A stretch of DNA of 64,000 nucleotides. Origin: Rattus norvegicus (Eukaryota > Chordata > Mammalia > Rodentia > Muridae). Made by a program: the position numbers and the translations under genes. Where the stretch lies: NCBI RefSeq assembly GCF_036323735.1, contig NC_086034.1, positions 17,777,501-17,841,500 on the forward strand, read 5' to 3'. This document shows positions 11,716-23,734 of this stretch, in pieces (the first letter of the stretch is position 1; every line of letters starts with the position of its first letter). Below the pieces are notes generated by a model. That model searched no databases and was not told the origin of the DNA. It worked only from the letters and a program-made list of their open reading frames with translations.

Positions 11716-12540
11716 AAAATTAATCAAAAGAGATGGGAAAGGACACTTCATACTCATCAAAGAAAATCCAACAAGATGACCTCTCAATTTTGAACATCTA
11801 TGCCCCAAATGCAAGGGGACCCTCACTTGTAAAAGAAACATTATTAAAGCTTAAATCACACACTAAAACACATCCATTAATAGTGAGACTTCAACACCCC
11901 ATTCTTACCAATGGGCAGGTTAGCCAGACAGAACCAAACAGATGAAATACTGGAATTAACAGATGCAATGACTCAAATGGACCTAACAGATATCTACAGA
12001 ACATTCCATCCAAACACAAAAGAATGTTCCTTCTTCTCAGCACCCCATGGAATCATCTCCAAAATTGTTCACGTACTCTGTCACCAAGAAACTTCAACAG
12101 ATACAAGAAGATTGTACCTTATCAGGCCACCATTAATTAAGGGTGGATTTCAATAACAATGGAAACAACAGAAAGCTTACACGCTCATGGAAACTGAACA
12201 ACTTTCTACTCCATGATCTCTGGGTCAGAGAAGAAATAGAGAAAGACATGAAAGACTTTCTAGAATTCAATGAAAATGAAGACACAGCGTACCCCAACTT
12301 ACGGGACACAATGAAAGCAGTGCTAAGAGGAAACTCCATAGCATTAAGCACCTTCATAAAGAAATTACTGAGATCACATACTAGTGACAGAGCAGCACAT
12401 TTGAAAGCTCTGGAACAAAAAGAAGCAAACGCATCCAAGAGGAGAAGATGGCAGGAAATAAAGTCAGGGCTGAAGTCACTGAAGAAATCCAAGAATCATT
12501 AAGTCTTACTTCAAAAACTTATACTCCACAAATTTGGAAA
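11716..12540 (+). mobile_element. L1 ORF2 fragments
   Basis: Sense L1 ORF2 continuing from 10,746 after the inserted repeat, through endonuclease to about 12,140, then a further ORF2 block to about 12,500. Open stretches are at most about 120 codons and shifted relative to each other. Inactive. Confidence 0.85.
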
Positions 12541-12579
12541 TTCTTTAAAAAGTATTTTTATTTTTATTTATTTATTTAC

Positions 12580-12660
12580 TTTTTCCGGAGCTGGGGACCG
12601 AACCCAGGGCCTTGTGCTTGCTAGGCAAGCGCTCTACCACTGAGCTAAATCCCCAACCCC
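12580..12660 (-). repeat. ID SINE
   Basis: Antisense ID. AAAAAGTATTTTTA occurs on both sides (about 12,547 and 12,660) as a target duplication. Confidence 0.95.
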
Positions 12661-12662
12661 AA

Positions 12663-12813
12663 AAAGTATTTTTAAAAATATTTATTTAATGTATATGAGT
12701 ACACTGTAGCTGTCTTCAGACACACCAGAAGAGGGCATCCGATCCTGTTACAGATGGTTGTGAGCCACCATGTGGTTGCTGGGAGTTGAACTCAGGACCT
12801 CTGGAGGAGCTCT
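12663..12813 (-). repeat. B2 SINE, truncated head
   Basis: Antisense B2, from the AT-rich tail at the left to the GGACCTCTGGA segment at the right. The tRNA-like head is missing, cut where the next ID inserted. Confidence 0.9.
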
Positions 12814-12842
12814 TGGTTGGTGACTTTCTTTTTTTCTCTCTC

Positions 12843-12929
12843 TTTTTTTTTTTTCGGAGCTGGGGACCGAACCCAGGGCCTTGCACTTGCTAGGCAAGCG
12901 CTCTACCATTGAGCTAAATCCCCAACCCC
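12843..12929 (-). repeat. ID SINE
   Basis: Antisense ID flanked by the exact duplication GGTTGGTGACTTTCTT at 12,814-12,829 and 12,930-12,945. Confidence 0.96.
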
Positions 12930-13505
12930 GGTTGGTGACTTTCTTGACAGATCCCACTTACCAAAGTTAAATCAAGATCAGGTAAACAACGTAAAGAGTT
13001 CCATAACCAATAAAGAAATAGAAGCAGTCATTGAAAGTCTCCCAACCAAAAAAGCCTAAGACGATGGTTTTAGCTCAGAATTCTACCAGACTTTCAAAGA
13101 AGAGCTAATACCAGCACTTCTCAAACTATTCCACAAAACAGAAACTGAAGGAACATTGCCAAATTAATTTTATAAGACCATAGTCACCCTGGAAAAATCG
13201 ACCGTATACTCAGACACAAAATAAACTTCAACAGATACACGAACATTGAATTAATCACATGTATCCTATTGGACCACTATGGACTAAGGCTGGTCTTCAA
13301 TAACAACAAAAGCAACAGAAAGTCCATATGCACATGGAAGCCGAACAGTGCTCTACTCACTGACAGCTTGGCCAGAGAAGAAGTAAAGAAATCAAAGAAG
13401 TTTTAGAATTTAATGAAAAGGAAGGCACAACATATTCAAACCTTTGGGACACAATGAAAGCAGTGCTAACAGGCCCTGTGTGCCTCCATAAAGAAACTGG
13501 AGGGT
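12930..13505 (+). mobile_element. L1 ORF2 fragments
   Basis: Sense L1. To about 13,190 it is reverse transcriptase-proximal sequence; from about 13,191 it jumps back to endonuclease sequence, so another copy or an internal duplication begins. It is interrupted by an ID at 13,505. Confidence 0.8.
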
Positions 13506-13612
13506 TGGGGATTTAGCTCAGTGGTGGAGCGCTTGCCTAGCAAGTGCAAGGCCCTGGGTTCGGTCCCCAGCTCTGGAAAAAAAAGAAAAGAAAAGAAAAA
13601 AAAAAAGAAATT
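13505..13612 (+). repeat. ID SINE
   Basis: Sense ID, GGTTGGGGATTTAGCTCAGT head and an A-rich tail with interspersed G. The flanks share GAAACTGGAG / GAAATTGGAG, a duplication with one change. Confidence 0.95.
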
Positions 13613-14940
13613 GGAGAGACCATACACTAGCAGCTTTATAGCACATCTGAAAGTTCTAGAACAAAAAGAAGTAAATTCACCCAAGAGGAGTAGATGGCAG
13701 GAAATAATCAAACTCAGTGCTGAAATGAATGAAGTAGGAACAAAGAGAACTATTCAAAGAATCAATAAAACTAGGAGCTGGTTCTTTGAGAAAATCAACA
13801 AGATAGATAGACCCTTAGCCAAACTAACTAGAGGGCACAGAGACAGTATCCAAATTAACAAAATCAGAAAAGAAAAGGGAAACATAACAACCAAAACTGA
13901 GGAAATTAAAAAAACAATCAGATCATACTACAAACGTCTATATTCAACACAACTGGAAAATCTAGATGAAATGGATGACTTTCTAGACAGATGCCAGGTA
14001 CCAAAGTTAAATCAGTATTAGATAAACCATCTAAACAGTCCCATAACCCCCAAAGAAATAGAAGCAATCATTAGAAGTCTCACAACCAAAAATAGCCCAG
14101 GACAAGATAGTGCAGAATTCTATCTGACCTTCAATGAAGACCTAATATCAATACTTCCCAAACTGTTCCACAAAATAGAAACAGAAAGAACACTACCGGA
14201 TTCTTTTTATGAAGTCACAGCTACAATGATACCTAAACCACAAAAAGACCCAACAAAGAAACAGAACTTCAGACCAATTTCCCTTATGAATATCAATGCA
14301 AAATTACCCAATAAAATTCTTGCAAACTGAATCTAAAGAACTCATCAAAATAATCATTCTTCATGATCAAGTAGGCTGCATCCCAGGAATTCAGGGATGG
14401 TTCAATATATGGAAATCCATCAAAGTAATCCACTGTATAAACACACTCAAAGAACAAAACATACACAATCATCTCATTAGATCTTGAAAAAGCCTTTGAA
14501 AAAAATACAACACCCCTTCATGTTAAAAGTATTGGGAAGAATAGGAATTCAAGGTCCAGACCTAAATATAATAAAAGCAATATACAGAAAACCAATAGCT
14601 AACATCAAACATCAAAAAAATGTTCAACATCCTTAGGCATCAGGGAAATGCAAATCAAAACAACCCTGAGATTCCACCTCACACCAGTCAGAGTGGCTAA
14701 GATAAAAAACTCAGGTGACAGCAGATGCTGGCAAGGATGTGGAGAAAGAGGAACATTCCTGCCTTTTTGGTGGGATTGCAGACTGGTACAACCGTTCTGG
14801 AAATCAGTCTGGAGGTTCCTCAGAAAATTGGACGTAGTACTACCTGAGGACCCAGCTATACCACTCCTGGGCAGATATCCAAAAAATGCTCCAACATATA
14901 ACAGGACACATGCTTCACTACATGTAATTAATATAAACTG
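13613..14940 (+). mobile_element. L1 ORF2 fragment (reverse transcriptase, C-terminal end)
   Basis: Sense ORF2. It is open for about 166 codons from 13,521, partly read through the ID, then decayed through the reverse transcriptase region to about 14,610. An internal deletion joins it to the ORF2 C-terminal part (14,620-14,940), which keeps a frame of 98 codons. Confidence 0.87.
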
Positions 14941-14969
14941 GTAAAATACATTTTCAAAAACTAAATCAA

Positions 14970-15103
14970 GGAGCTGGAGAGATGAACTAGTGGTTAAGAG
15001 CACTTGCTAATCTTGCAAAGGATCTGGGTTTTGTTTCTAGCACCCACATGGCAGTTCACAACCATCTGTAACTGCAATTCCAGGGGATCCAGTGCCTATT
15101 CTG

Positions 15104-15158
<55 letters not shown>

Positions 15159-15175
15159 AAACTAAAGATTATTTT
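14970..15175 (+). repeat. B3 SINE with (CA)n
   Basis: Sense tRNA-derived head GGAGCTGGAGAGATGAACTA and a body like B3. A CA run of about 54 bp (15,103-15,156) has grown within its 3' part. Confidence 0.88.
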
Positions 15176-15304
15176 AAGTATTACTCCTTTCCCCAATAAG
15201 TTAATTCAACAATGAGTCCATCTGATCCCAGAATTCCCATTTTATAGGGATGTTTTTAGTAGCAGGCTCAATATAGTTCCTAGATCTGTGATCATTCTTC
15301 TTTT

Positions 15305-16130
15305 TCATTAGATATTTTCATTATCTACACTTCAAATACTATCCCCCTTCCCGTTTTCCTACATTAGGGAAATGAACCTTCACAGGACCAAGGTCCTCTC
15401 CTTCCACTGATGCCCGACAAGGCCATCCTCTGCTACACATGCAGCTGAAGACATGGGTCCCTCCATGTGTACTCTTTGGTTGGTGGTTTAGTCCCTGGGA
15501 GCTATGGGGAATCTGGTTGGTTGATATTGTTGTTCTTCCTATAAGGTTGCAAACCCCCTCAGCTACCTCAGTCTTTTTTCTATCTCCTCCATTGGGGACC
15601 CTGTTCTCAGTCCAATGGTTGGGTGTGAGCATCTCCTCTGTCTTTGTCAGGCTCTGGCAGAGCCTCTCAGGAGACAGCTATATCAGGCTCCTATCAGCAT
15701 GCACTTCTTGGCATCCCCAATAGTGACTGGGTTTGGTGACTGCATGTGGGATGGATCCCCAGATGGGGCAGTCTCTGGATGGCCTTTCCTTCAGTCTTTG
15801 CTCCACACTTTGTCTCCATATTTTCTCCTGTGAGCATTTTCACCCCTTCTAAGAAGGACTGAAACATTCACACTTTGGTCTTCTTTCTTCTTGGGCTTCA
15901 TATGATCTGTGAATTATATTGTGGGTGCTAGGAGCTTTTGGACTAATATCCACTTATCAGTGAGTGCATACCATGTGTGTTCTTTTGTGATTGGGTTACC
16001 TCACTCAGGATGATATTTTCTAGTTCCATCCATTTGCCTATGAATTTCATGAAGTCATTGTTTTTAATGGCTGAGTAGTACTCCATTATGTAAATGTACC
16101 ACACTTTTCTGTATCCATTCCTCAGGCTGT
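15305..16130 (-). mobile_element. L1 fragment, 3' end
   Basis: Antisense L1 3' UTR and end of ORF2, parallel to 1,998-2,940 over almost its full length. Confidence 0.88.
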
Positions 16131-16264
16131 GAAGTGTGGTACCATTATCAGCAGAATCATCTCACTGACCCTGTCACTCTCCTTTGGCTCCTCCCACTTC
16201 CAATGGTCTCTTTCCTTCCTCTTTCCAGCTAGCTCTACTTTCTACTGTCATCTCACTTTTTGAC

Positions 16265-16422
16265 TTTTGTTTTCTTTTTGAGACAGGATTTCTCTGTGCA
16301 GCCCTGGCTGTCCTGGAACTCACTCTGTAGAACAGGGTGGCCTTGAATTCAGAGATCTGCCTGCCTCTGCCTCCTATCTGCTGAGATTAAAGGTGTCTGT
16401 CACCAGCACTGCCTGGCCCTTT
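16265..16422 (-). repeat. B1 SINE
   Basis: Antisense 7SL-derived B1: GAGACAGGATTTCTCTGTGC at the left and GCTGAGATTAAAGGTGTCTG near the right end. Confidence 0.93.
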
Positions 16423-16463
16423 TTGACCTTTGAAAAGCCAGTGAGTTGTATCTGGGTTGGTTT

Positions 16464-17040
16464 TGAAAAGAAAATTATACAAATTCTAGGTTTAGAAATA
16501 TAAAAATTAAAAGAATAAACCCCAAAAGGCCACAGACCCAGGGCTAAGCCCTGCAGCCAGGACTAGCAGGCCATAAAGATAAAGGAGCACAAGAAACACT
16601 GTCCAGGCAGGACTGACAAGCCATAAAGAAAAGGAATGCAGGAACCAGCCTGAGTTAATGGGACTGATTCATGGGACGTCTGGCAGAAAGACATCTCCCC
16701 CCAGCTCACTCAGAGCCATCCTCCAGACCCTGATAAGCCCCTGACTTCTAACACGTACTCTTTCTGCTTTGTTCTCACTGCTATGTTTGAATGAGCCAAT
16801 TGTATGTAACCCAAAGAAGGCCAAAACCCCCTAGCCTTCTCTATATAACCCTCTGACTTTTGAGTTTCGGGGCCGACACCTCTGTCTCCTGCTTGGGATA
16901 CGTGTCCGCCCGGAGATCTCTGTAATAGGTCTCCGTAATAAACCTCGCCTTTGCTTATTACATCCAAAATGGTCTCTCTGTGTCTGGGGTCCTCGATTTC
17001 CCAAGACTTGAGTAAGGGTCTCTCTGCGTGGGATTTTTCA
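16464..17040 (+). repeat. ERV-2 5' LTR
   Basis: From TGAAAAG to TTTTCA. Promoter elements: CCAAT at about 16,796, TATATAA at 16,842-16,848. The AATAAA signal is at 16,937-16,942. U3 is followed by a short R with CCTCTGTCTCCTGC. Confidence 0.95.
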
Positions 17041-17043
17041 TAA

Positions 17044-17061
17044 TGGGGGCTCGTCCGGGAT
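17044..17061 (+). promoter_or_regulatory. ERV-2 primer binding site (tRNA-Pro)
   Basis: TGGGGGCTCGTCCGGGAT, complementary to the 3' end of tRNA-Pro, three bases after the LTR. It is the minus-strand primer site typical of murine-type gammaretroviruses. Confidence 0.95.
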
Positions 17062-17096
17062 CTCCGTGACGACCCCAGACTCCGAAGACCCCTTGG

Positions 17097-17105
17097 AGGT
17101 GAGTT
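17097..17105 (+). promoter_or_regulatory. ERV-2 candidate major splice donor
   Basis: GGAG|GTGAGT, a near-consensus donor about 40 bases after the primer site, where gammaretroviral env mRNAs are spliced. Use is not shown by the sequence. Confidence 0.55.
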
Positions 17106-17216
17106 GGATGTTTGTCTGAGTGTATCTGTGAGAGCGGCGCCGCATTTGTCAGTCTGTGTCTGTCTCTGTTTTGGTTCCGCCGTGTGTGTATATATGTGTG
17201 TCTCGGTACCTGTGAA

Positions 17217-17364
17217 GTCTCACTCTGGTCAGTACTTAGAGAGTGGACGTGGAGTCTCACTCTGGTCAGTGCTTAGAGAGTGGACGTGGAGTCTCACTCT
17301 GGTCAGTACTTAGAGAGTGGAAGTGGAGTCTCACTCTGGTCAGTGCTTAGAGAGTGGAAGTGGA
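17217..17364 (+). repeat. 37-bp tandem repeat in ERV-2 leader
   Basis: Four head-to-tail copies of a 37-bp unit beginning GTCTCACTCTGGTCAGT. The copies alternate between A and G after CAGT and differ at one C/A position near the end. The array lies in the untranslated leader between the splice donor and gag. Confidence 0.93.
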
Positions 17365-17574
17365 ATACGTGTTAGTGTCTGTTGTCTGTATTCTGTTTCT
17401 GTGTTTGGTATCCCAGAAGCAGCTAAGGTTAAGCTGCAGTTTGGGCCAGGTACTGAAGGTACCAGGCATCTGTTAAAATTGGTTATAGGATGCTTTGTCT
17501 TGGTCTTGTTTGTCTGGTTTGTTTTCTGTGGTATTGTCGAGTGTCTTTTTGGCTTTTGTTTCGTTTTTGAATTT

Positions 17575-17648
17575 TGGACTGACGACTGTGTTTGAATTTG
17601 GACTGATGACTGTGTTTGAAATCTTGGACTGACGACTGTGTTTGAAAT
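17575..17648 (+). repeat. Short tandem repeat in ERV-2 leader
   Basis: Three copies of a unit of about 24 bp with the core GGACTGACGACTGTGTTTGA. It is a second array, separate from the 37-bp one. Confidence 0.88.
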
Positions 17649-18093
17649 CATGAAACTGTTTGCTTTGTTCGTCAAAGAGTTTTACTTGGTCCTCTTGGTG
17701 CTTAAGTTAAAAGTTAAAAATAATTTGCTTGAGAGAAATTGTTTTCTGCCAGGGAGTTTTGTCTTTCTCTCTTGGGCCTCCTCCCCAAGGAGAGATGCCC
17801 CTCCCTTTACTCCCCTTGATCAGCCTAGCTGCTGTTAACAGTTGTGTAAACAGACATTAACAAAAACCTTTAGGACAAAACCGCTCATAAATAAAAAAGT
17901 TCCCCAGATTAGGCCTCCGGTATGAAACAAGTATAGTGAGTAAGAAACTTAATTTTATGGACCCCGCTCTAGTGGAGGTGTGTTGGTTGATGGCCAACGT
18001 TAATTTTTTAAAAACATAGTGTTTTATCTGTGCTTGTGCTCCCAACACACAGTAGGGGGGAGCAAAATTAGCTGCGGAGCTGCTGCAGCGAGC

Positions 18094-19900
18094 ATGGGGA
18101 CTTCTCAAGTCTCACCCAATTTTTCTGGCTCTTCAGGAGCTGTTTAAAAGGAAAAGGCTTAAGATAAAAAGAAACACTATAGAGAGATTTCTTAGTGAAT
18201 TGCTACACCTTGGTTCGCTATCTCTGGGAATCTCACGGTAGACAGCTGTGATAAGCTGGGGAAGATTTAAATTTTGCCTGGGAACAAGGAATCTTAAAGG
18301 CGGAGTTTCAGCCGGTATGGCACTTAGTGCGTAGCTGCCTAAAAGATCAGAAATGCTGTCAACAGGCTATAAAAAAGGGACAGGCTGTGTTAGAAATGCT
18401 ACAGGAAGAATGATCTAAAAAGACTGAGAGTGCGGTGGGGGAAGACTCTAAAGAAAACAAGAAAGGAATTTCTGCTTTTAGTGGCCTGACCTTCAACTCT
18501 TGCTCACAGAAAGAGAGTGCTCATTAAGAAAAGTTCTTTAGGGAGCCTGCCTTATCTGCTGGCCCTATTCCAAGAGAGGAGTCAGTCTCCAGCATTAAAT
18601 TACTTTTCTCACTGGTCATCATTAGCATGGAGAATGCCTTTGATCCTATCCCCACAGCAGCCAGTTCCTGCCCCTGTGGTCGAAATGTCCCAGGTTGGGG
18701 GACAGAGAAGCCCCTAAAATAGTTTCAAAAAATCTACAACAAACTGTAAAGAACTTTGTTTTGTTTTGCCAGTCAAAATTTAGAATTCAGGCTTTGGCTG
18801 TGGCCAAGGTCAGGAATAATGTTTTCTTTTCCATGGGCCTTTAGCCCACTGAGACAGTTTGGTGAAGGACTACTACTGCAGTCCTGATATTCAGAGACAT
18901 GGAGAGAGCTATAGTTTTTTTTTATTATTAAAGGTTGGTACTATAGTATTAACAATCTCCTTATTAGATGTAAGAGACAAGAAGCCCCAGGTAAACTGGT
19001 TACAATTCTTTTGTCAGCTGCTTAGAATCTAACACCCAGGTTCTAACGTCTCTCCATCCTTTTGTTATTAGTTGTTACTGGAAGCCTAGTGCCATTTAGA
19101 GGATGGGTCTCTTGAGCGATAAAGCCACTGAGCTGGCACTAAAGGAAGGTACTCCTTAAGGGAAAATCTAAGTCCAGAGAGACAACCGGTAACAGATAGA
19201 ATGCCCCTCTGCTCACTTTTCTGTTTCACAGACACAAGGTCTTTTTGTCCCAAGAAAGCCTCCTGGCTTAGCTGTGTGACTAAATGCTATTTGCCCTCTT
19301 CAGTGGACCTCTATTCTCAAGATTCTCTTGTTTTCTCACCATCCCATTTGAGATGCTTGTTAGTAACTGTTACAGGTCTTCTTTACCACCGAGGAAAGAC
19401 AGAATCCTACTACAGGCCAGAAAAAGTGTTCCAGAGATGGATGGAAGGCCCTCATTTCTGCCTGCTCTTTTCAGACGCCTAAAGGTGGGGAGTGCCAGGT
19501 CTGCCGCCAGGCTCCAAGGGTGGGTCTCTGAGGGGCTAAAAAATGCCCCACCAATCTGGCTAAGATAAGAAAAGGATATAAAGAGAATGTTACAGAAATT
19601 TAAAGGGTTAAGTTAAGTTGCTGAGAGGTAGTACAAGTTACAGAGAAAGAGGTAAAAAGAACAGAAAGCTAGAAAAAAAAGAGACAAAAAGAAGAGGAAG
19701 TTAGAGAGATAAAGAGAGATAAAAGACGAGAGAGGAACATATACTGGCCACAGTAGTTAGGGAACCTAGGAAGATAGTACCTGGCAACAGAAGAGAATTC
19801 CTGACTAAAGATCAGTGTGCCTAATACGAAGAAAAAGGACATTGGGTCAGGGACTGCCCCCAGAAAGAACAAGAGGGGACACTGGAGAGCCTCTTGGTGC
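18094..19900 (+). pseudogene. ERV-2 gag remnant
   Basis: A gag-like start (ATG GGG ACT...) at 18,094 meets a TAA stop after 17 codons at 18,145. Downstream are many stops and shifts. Near 19,816-19,857 a nucleocapsid zinc-knuckle is still recognisable by its cysteine, glycine-histidine and final cysteine, but it has a TAA inside and lacks one cysteine. An A/G-rich region (19,560-19,800) precedes it, as charged linker sequence often does. No functional protein. Confidence 0.8.
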
Positions 19901-21905
19901 TGGCTATGCACAGAGATAGAAGGGAAGCCTGCCCAGTTGTTTTGTGGATACAGGGACCCAATGCTCTGTGCTCCTATGCTCCAGTGGGCCAGTATCCAAA
20001 GACCTTGAGTACAAGGAGCTACTGGCAACGAATAATACTTATGGACTGCCCGAAGAACAGTGGACCTTGGTGTGGGCCGGGTAACCCACCCACTAATTCA
20101 TGGTCATCCCTGACTGCCCCTATCCCTTGCTCATGAGAAAATTGCTCTCCAAATTGGCTTGCGTGGGCTAAAATGGCTAGATGAGGCCATATGTATACAT
20201 ATCTACAGACTGTGTATGTGGAGTTAAGACCTGTCTCAGTGCACCAGTAACTGATGCTGGGAGATGAATGGCTTAGCGCTGTTCTGCTTGGAACACATCA
20301 CTCCTGCCAGCCGGGCACTAACAATTATCATCCAATCCAGGACTTAAACTGTGATAGAGTGGCTGATAGAGTGTCCCAAAAGATGGGACCACTGGTCAGC
20401 TGCCATGGACTAGATTCTCCACCGGTTGGGGACAATCTGGTCACCTTGCTGCCCAATCCGGACCTGGAGCCACCACAGCACGAGTGTCAAACACTGACAG
20501 AAGCACATGGGTGGAGGAAAGACCTCTACAACTGGCTGATTGACCCCTGCTGAAAGTGGAGGCTACCTTGCCCACAGACGAGAACAGTTCTCTTCATAAA
20601 GGTCAGAGATAAGTGGGTGCTGCCGTGGTGGACAAAACAATGTCATCTGGGATGGCTGAACCCCAACCCCCCAGCACATCAGCGCCACAGATGCCTTTGC
20701 CATCTCTTAAGATGCCCTGATGAAGCCAACAACTGTGAGTACTATTCATTGCTCAGGATATCAGGAGGGAAGACATTCAGTGACATGGGACAGTAACAAA
20801 ACAGATAAAGTGGCTCGGGAAATGGCTATACAGGAGCCTATCCTGGTTACAGGCCTACAAGAGACAGCCACTGGGAACTGGGATTTGACTAAGGGATGGC
20901 CTCACTTAGAATATACAACAGAAGAAAAGGCCCAAGTTGTTTAAAAGATAAAAGGACAATGACACACTTGGGGAGAAAGCTATACCCCCCAAAGAACAAA
21001 CAAAAGACTCACTTTGTCAAAAAAAAAAAAAAAGACTCATTTAAGAGATAAGAAGTTTGTCCAAATAGTTAAAATATATGTAATAGACTTTAAGATTTTA
21101 GCCAAGAGAGACAGTAAAAAATATAAGATATGTCAGTAAGTAAATGCTTAACAAACAAACAAGACAAAGAGACCTAGAGAGTTTAATAAAAAGTCAAAAT
21201 AAACTTCACTGAGATAAAATCAGAAAAATATAATCACAAGTATCTCCTAGTGCTTGTAGATACTTTTTCAGGAATAGATAAAAGCTTTCCTCACCAAACG
21301 AGAGACGGCCTCTACAATCATCAAGAAGATACTAGAAGAAATCTTCCCTAGGTCTGGAATGCCCAAGGTAATCTGGTCAGACAACGGCCCTACTTTCGTT
21401 GCCAAGGTAAGCCAGGGTGTGGCCAAGTATTTAGAGGTCGATTAGAAATTACATTATATTTACAGACCTCAAAGTTTAAGACAGGTAGAATAAATAAATA
21501 GAACTCTAAAAGAGACCCTAAACAAATTGACCATGGAGACTGGCGCAGACTGGGTGACACTCCTTCCCTCTTGCTCTCTTCAGAGCAAGAAATACCCCTT
21601 CCAGATTCAGCCTTACCCCCTTTGAGATCTTATCTGGGGCCTCAGCTCCTCTGACTGTATTAGATGATGTTACTGAACCAACATGTCATAGTGCCATAGT
21701 AATAATGATTTGTGTGCCAGGCTAAAAGACCTACAGGTGATACAGAAAAAAATCTGACAACAGCTGACAACAGCCTATGTCCTGGGGACCCCCGAGACAT
21801 CCCATCAATTCCAGGTCGGAAGCAGCTACACTGAGCCCAGACACTCGAGCCTCGCTGGAAAGGACCATACCTGGTGCTGCTGACCACCCTGACAGCCGTC
21901 AATTC
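19901..21905 (+). pseudogene. ERV-2 pol remnant
   Basis: Scraps of protease and reverse transcriptase (about 19,900-20,560), the end of RNase H (20,730-20,780, with the conserved His-Cys-Gly pattern), a mostly deleted zinc-binding region, and integrase core and C-terminal parts (about 21,270-21,900). The integrase core keeps SDNG near 21,376. Stops and frameshifts occur throughout. Segments match ERV-1 pol closely, for example around 21,340-21,600 against 7,005-7,270. Confidence 0.85.
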
Positions 21906-22169
21906 TCAGCCCTCACCAGCCGTGTACTAGCTGTTAGGGCTGAGAGCTGGGACCTAGAGGGAAATTCAGTCATGTTTGTCCTGGGTTCTATCAAGATAGG
22001 TGTGGGATAGGCTTGATTTCTATTACAAATGATGTAACATTACATATGTTAGTACTCCTAACACTTCTTGGGACTGTGCCTCAGGGATCACAACCTGTAT
22101 AAGTTTAGAAGTTCTGAAAGACAGTCATGACCTTGGTATATAGGTGCAGATAGTGTCCAGATAGAATCC

Positions 22170-22570
22170 TGATGCTAAAGACTTTTTAGCTGACCTCCAA
22201 GAATACCTAACTTCCCTCTCAGAGGTAGTCCTTCAAAATAAGAAAAGATCAGACCTGATATTCCTTAAAGAAGGACTCTGTGTGCTATACTGAAAGGAAA
22301 ATGTTGCTTTTATACAGACCATTCAGGAGTAATTAAAGACTCCATAAATAAACTTAGAGAAAGGTTAGACAAAAGACAGACAGAAAAACACATCAGAGAT
22401 GGTTTGAGAGCTAGTTTAGTAGATCTCCCTGGATGACTACCCTACTCTCTGCTACAGCTGGGCCATTATTAATAATTTTCTTGGTTTTAGTTTTTGGCCC
22501 CTGCGTGACAAACAGGTTAATTGCTTTTGTTAAAAATTGAGTGGGTGCTGTGCGGTTGATGGTTGTGAGA
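22170..22570 (+). pseudogene. ERV-2 env (TM) remnant
   Basis: Only the transmembrane part is recognisable, aligning with ERV-1 around 9,090-9,500. Nearly the whole surface subunit is deleted. Stops interrupt the conserved central region and the membrane anchor. Confidence 0.8.
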
Positions 22571-22667
22571 CAACAATACCAGTCAGTTAGGACAACTGGT
22601 GAGACCAAATACGAGACTTGATATCAAAATTCTAAGATTAGAATTATTTAGTAGGAGAAGACGGGAA

Positions 22668-23244
22668 TGAAAAGAAAATTATACAAATTCTAGGTTTAGA
22701 AATATAAAAATTAAAAGAATAAACCCCAAAAGACCACAGACCCAGGGCTAAGCCCTGCAGCCAGGACTAGCAGGCCATAAAGATAAAGGAGCACAAGAAA
22801 CACTGTCCAGGCAGGACTGACAAGCCATAAAGAAAAGGAATGCAGGAACCAGCCTGAGTTAATGGGACTGATTCATGGGACGTCTGGCAGAAAGACATCT
22901 CCCCCCAGCTCACTCAGAGCCATCCTCCAGACCCTGATAAGCCCCTGACTTCTAACACGTACTCTTTCTGCTTTGTTCTCACTGCTATGTTTGAATGAGC
23001 CAATTGTATGTAACCCAAAGAAGGCCAAAACCCCCTAGCCTTCTCTATATAACCCTCTGACTTTTGAGTTTCGGGGCCGACACCTCTGTCTCCTGCTCAG
23101 GATACGTGTCGGCCCGGAGATCTCTGTAATAGGTCTCCGTAATAAACCTCACCTTTGCTTATTACATCCAAAATGGTCTCTCTGTGTCTGGGGTCCACGA
23201 TTTCCCAAGACTTGAGTAAGGGTCTCTCTGCGTGGGATTTTTCA
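22668..23244 (+). repeat. ERV-2 3' LTR
   Basis: 577 bp, same length as the 5' LTR. Differences seen: G to A in CCAAAAGRCC, two near TGCTYRGG, C/G in GTGTCSGCC, G/A in CCTCRCC, T/A in GGTCCWCG. A purine-rich tract (GGAGAAGACGGGAA) precedes it. Confidence 0.95.
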
Positions 23245-23366
23245 GTTTCAGAAGAAAGGGCACGCACAAAACTGCTGAAGAAAATATCCATCCCTTTCCT
23301 CCTCCCCTGTTAACTGCCGAGAGCTCCTCACGTAGAGAATGAGGGACACATTAAAACTCTTTCAGA

Positions 23367-23455
23367 GGGGTTGGGAATTTAGCTCAGTGGTAGAGCACTT
23401 GTCTAGCAAGTGCAAGGCCCTGGGTTCAGCCCCCAGCTCTGAAAAAAAGAAAAAA
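23367..23455 (+). repeat. ID SINE
   Basis: Sense ID flanked by AAACTCTTTCAGA on both sides. Confidence 0.95.
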
Positions 23456-23734
23456 AAAACTCTTTCAGAATGGAGAAAAAGGTGGAAGGCTTCCTCATTC
23501 ATTCCAGGGGGTCTGCAACAGCTTTGGCACCAAGATGAATGTCACGATAAATTACAGAATCTTCATTACGGTCAGAACAGAGACTGCCAGGTGTAGCCAT
23601 GAACTGTCATGCTGGAAGTTGTGAGGCTGAGATTCAGGAGTTCAAGGCTGTGTGGATGTCACGAGACCCTATATCAAGAACAGTAACCCGAACAGACATT
23701 TTTATCAATTGGAAAGCTACCAATCTGGACTGGT

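Larger units (their letters stand above)
16464..23244 (+). mobile_element. ERV-2: defective gammaretrovirus-like provirus with young LTRs
   Basis: A 6,781-bp provirus. Both LTRs are 577 bp and differ at about six positions (roughly 1 percent). The target duplication GTTT is exact (16,460-16,463 and 23,245-23,248). The primer site is a perfect 18-nt match to tRNA-Pro. The inside is shorter than a complete gammaretrovirus, and gag, pol and env are littered with stops and frameshifts. This looks like a defective element copied with proteins from another virus. ERV-1 shares homologous pol and env segments with it. Confidence 0.94.

Noticed and set aside
12748..12957. Recurring short peptide frames, also at 13,521, 23,339, 56,827 and 59,148
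   Set aside because: They are read-through of ID elements, which encode the same meaningless peptide wherever they land.
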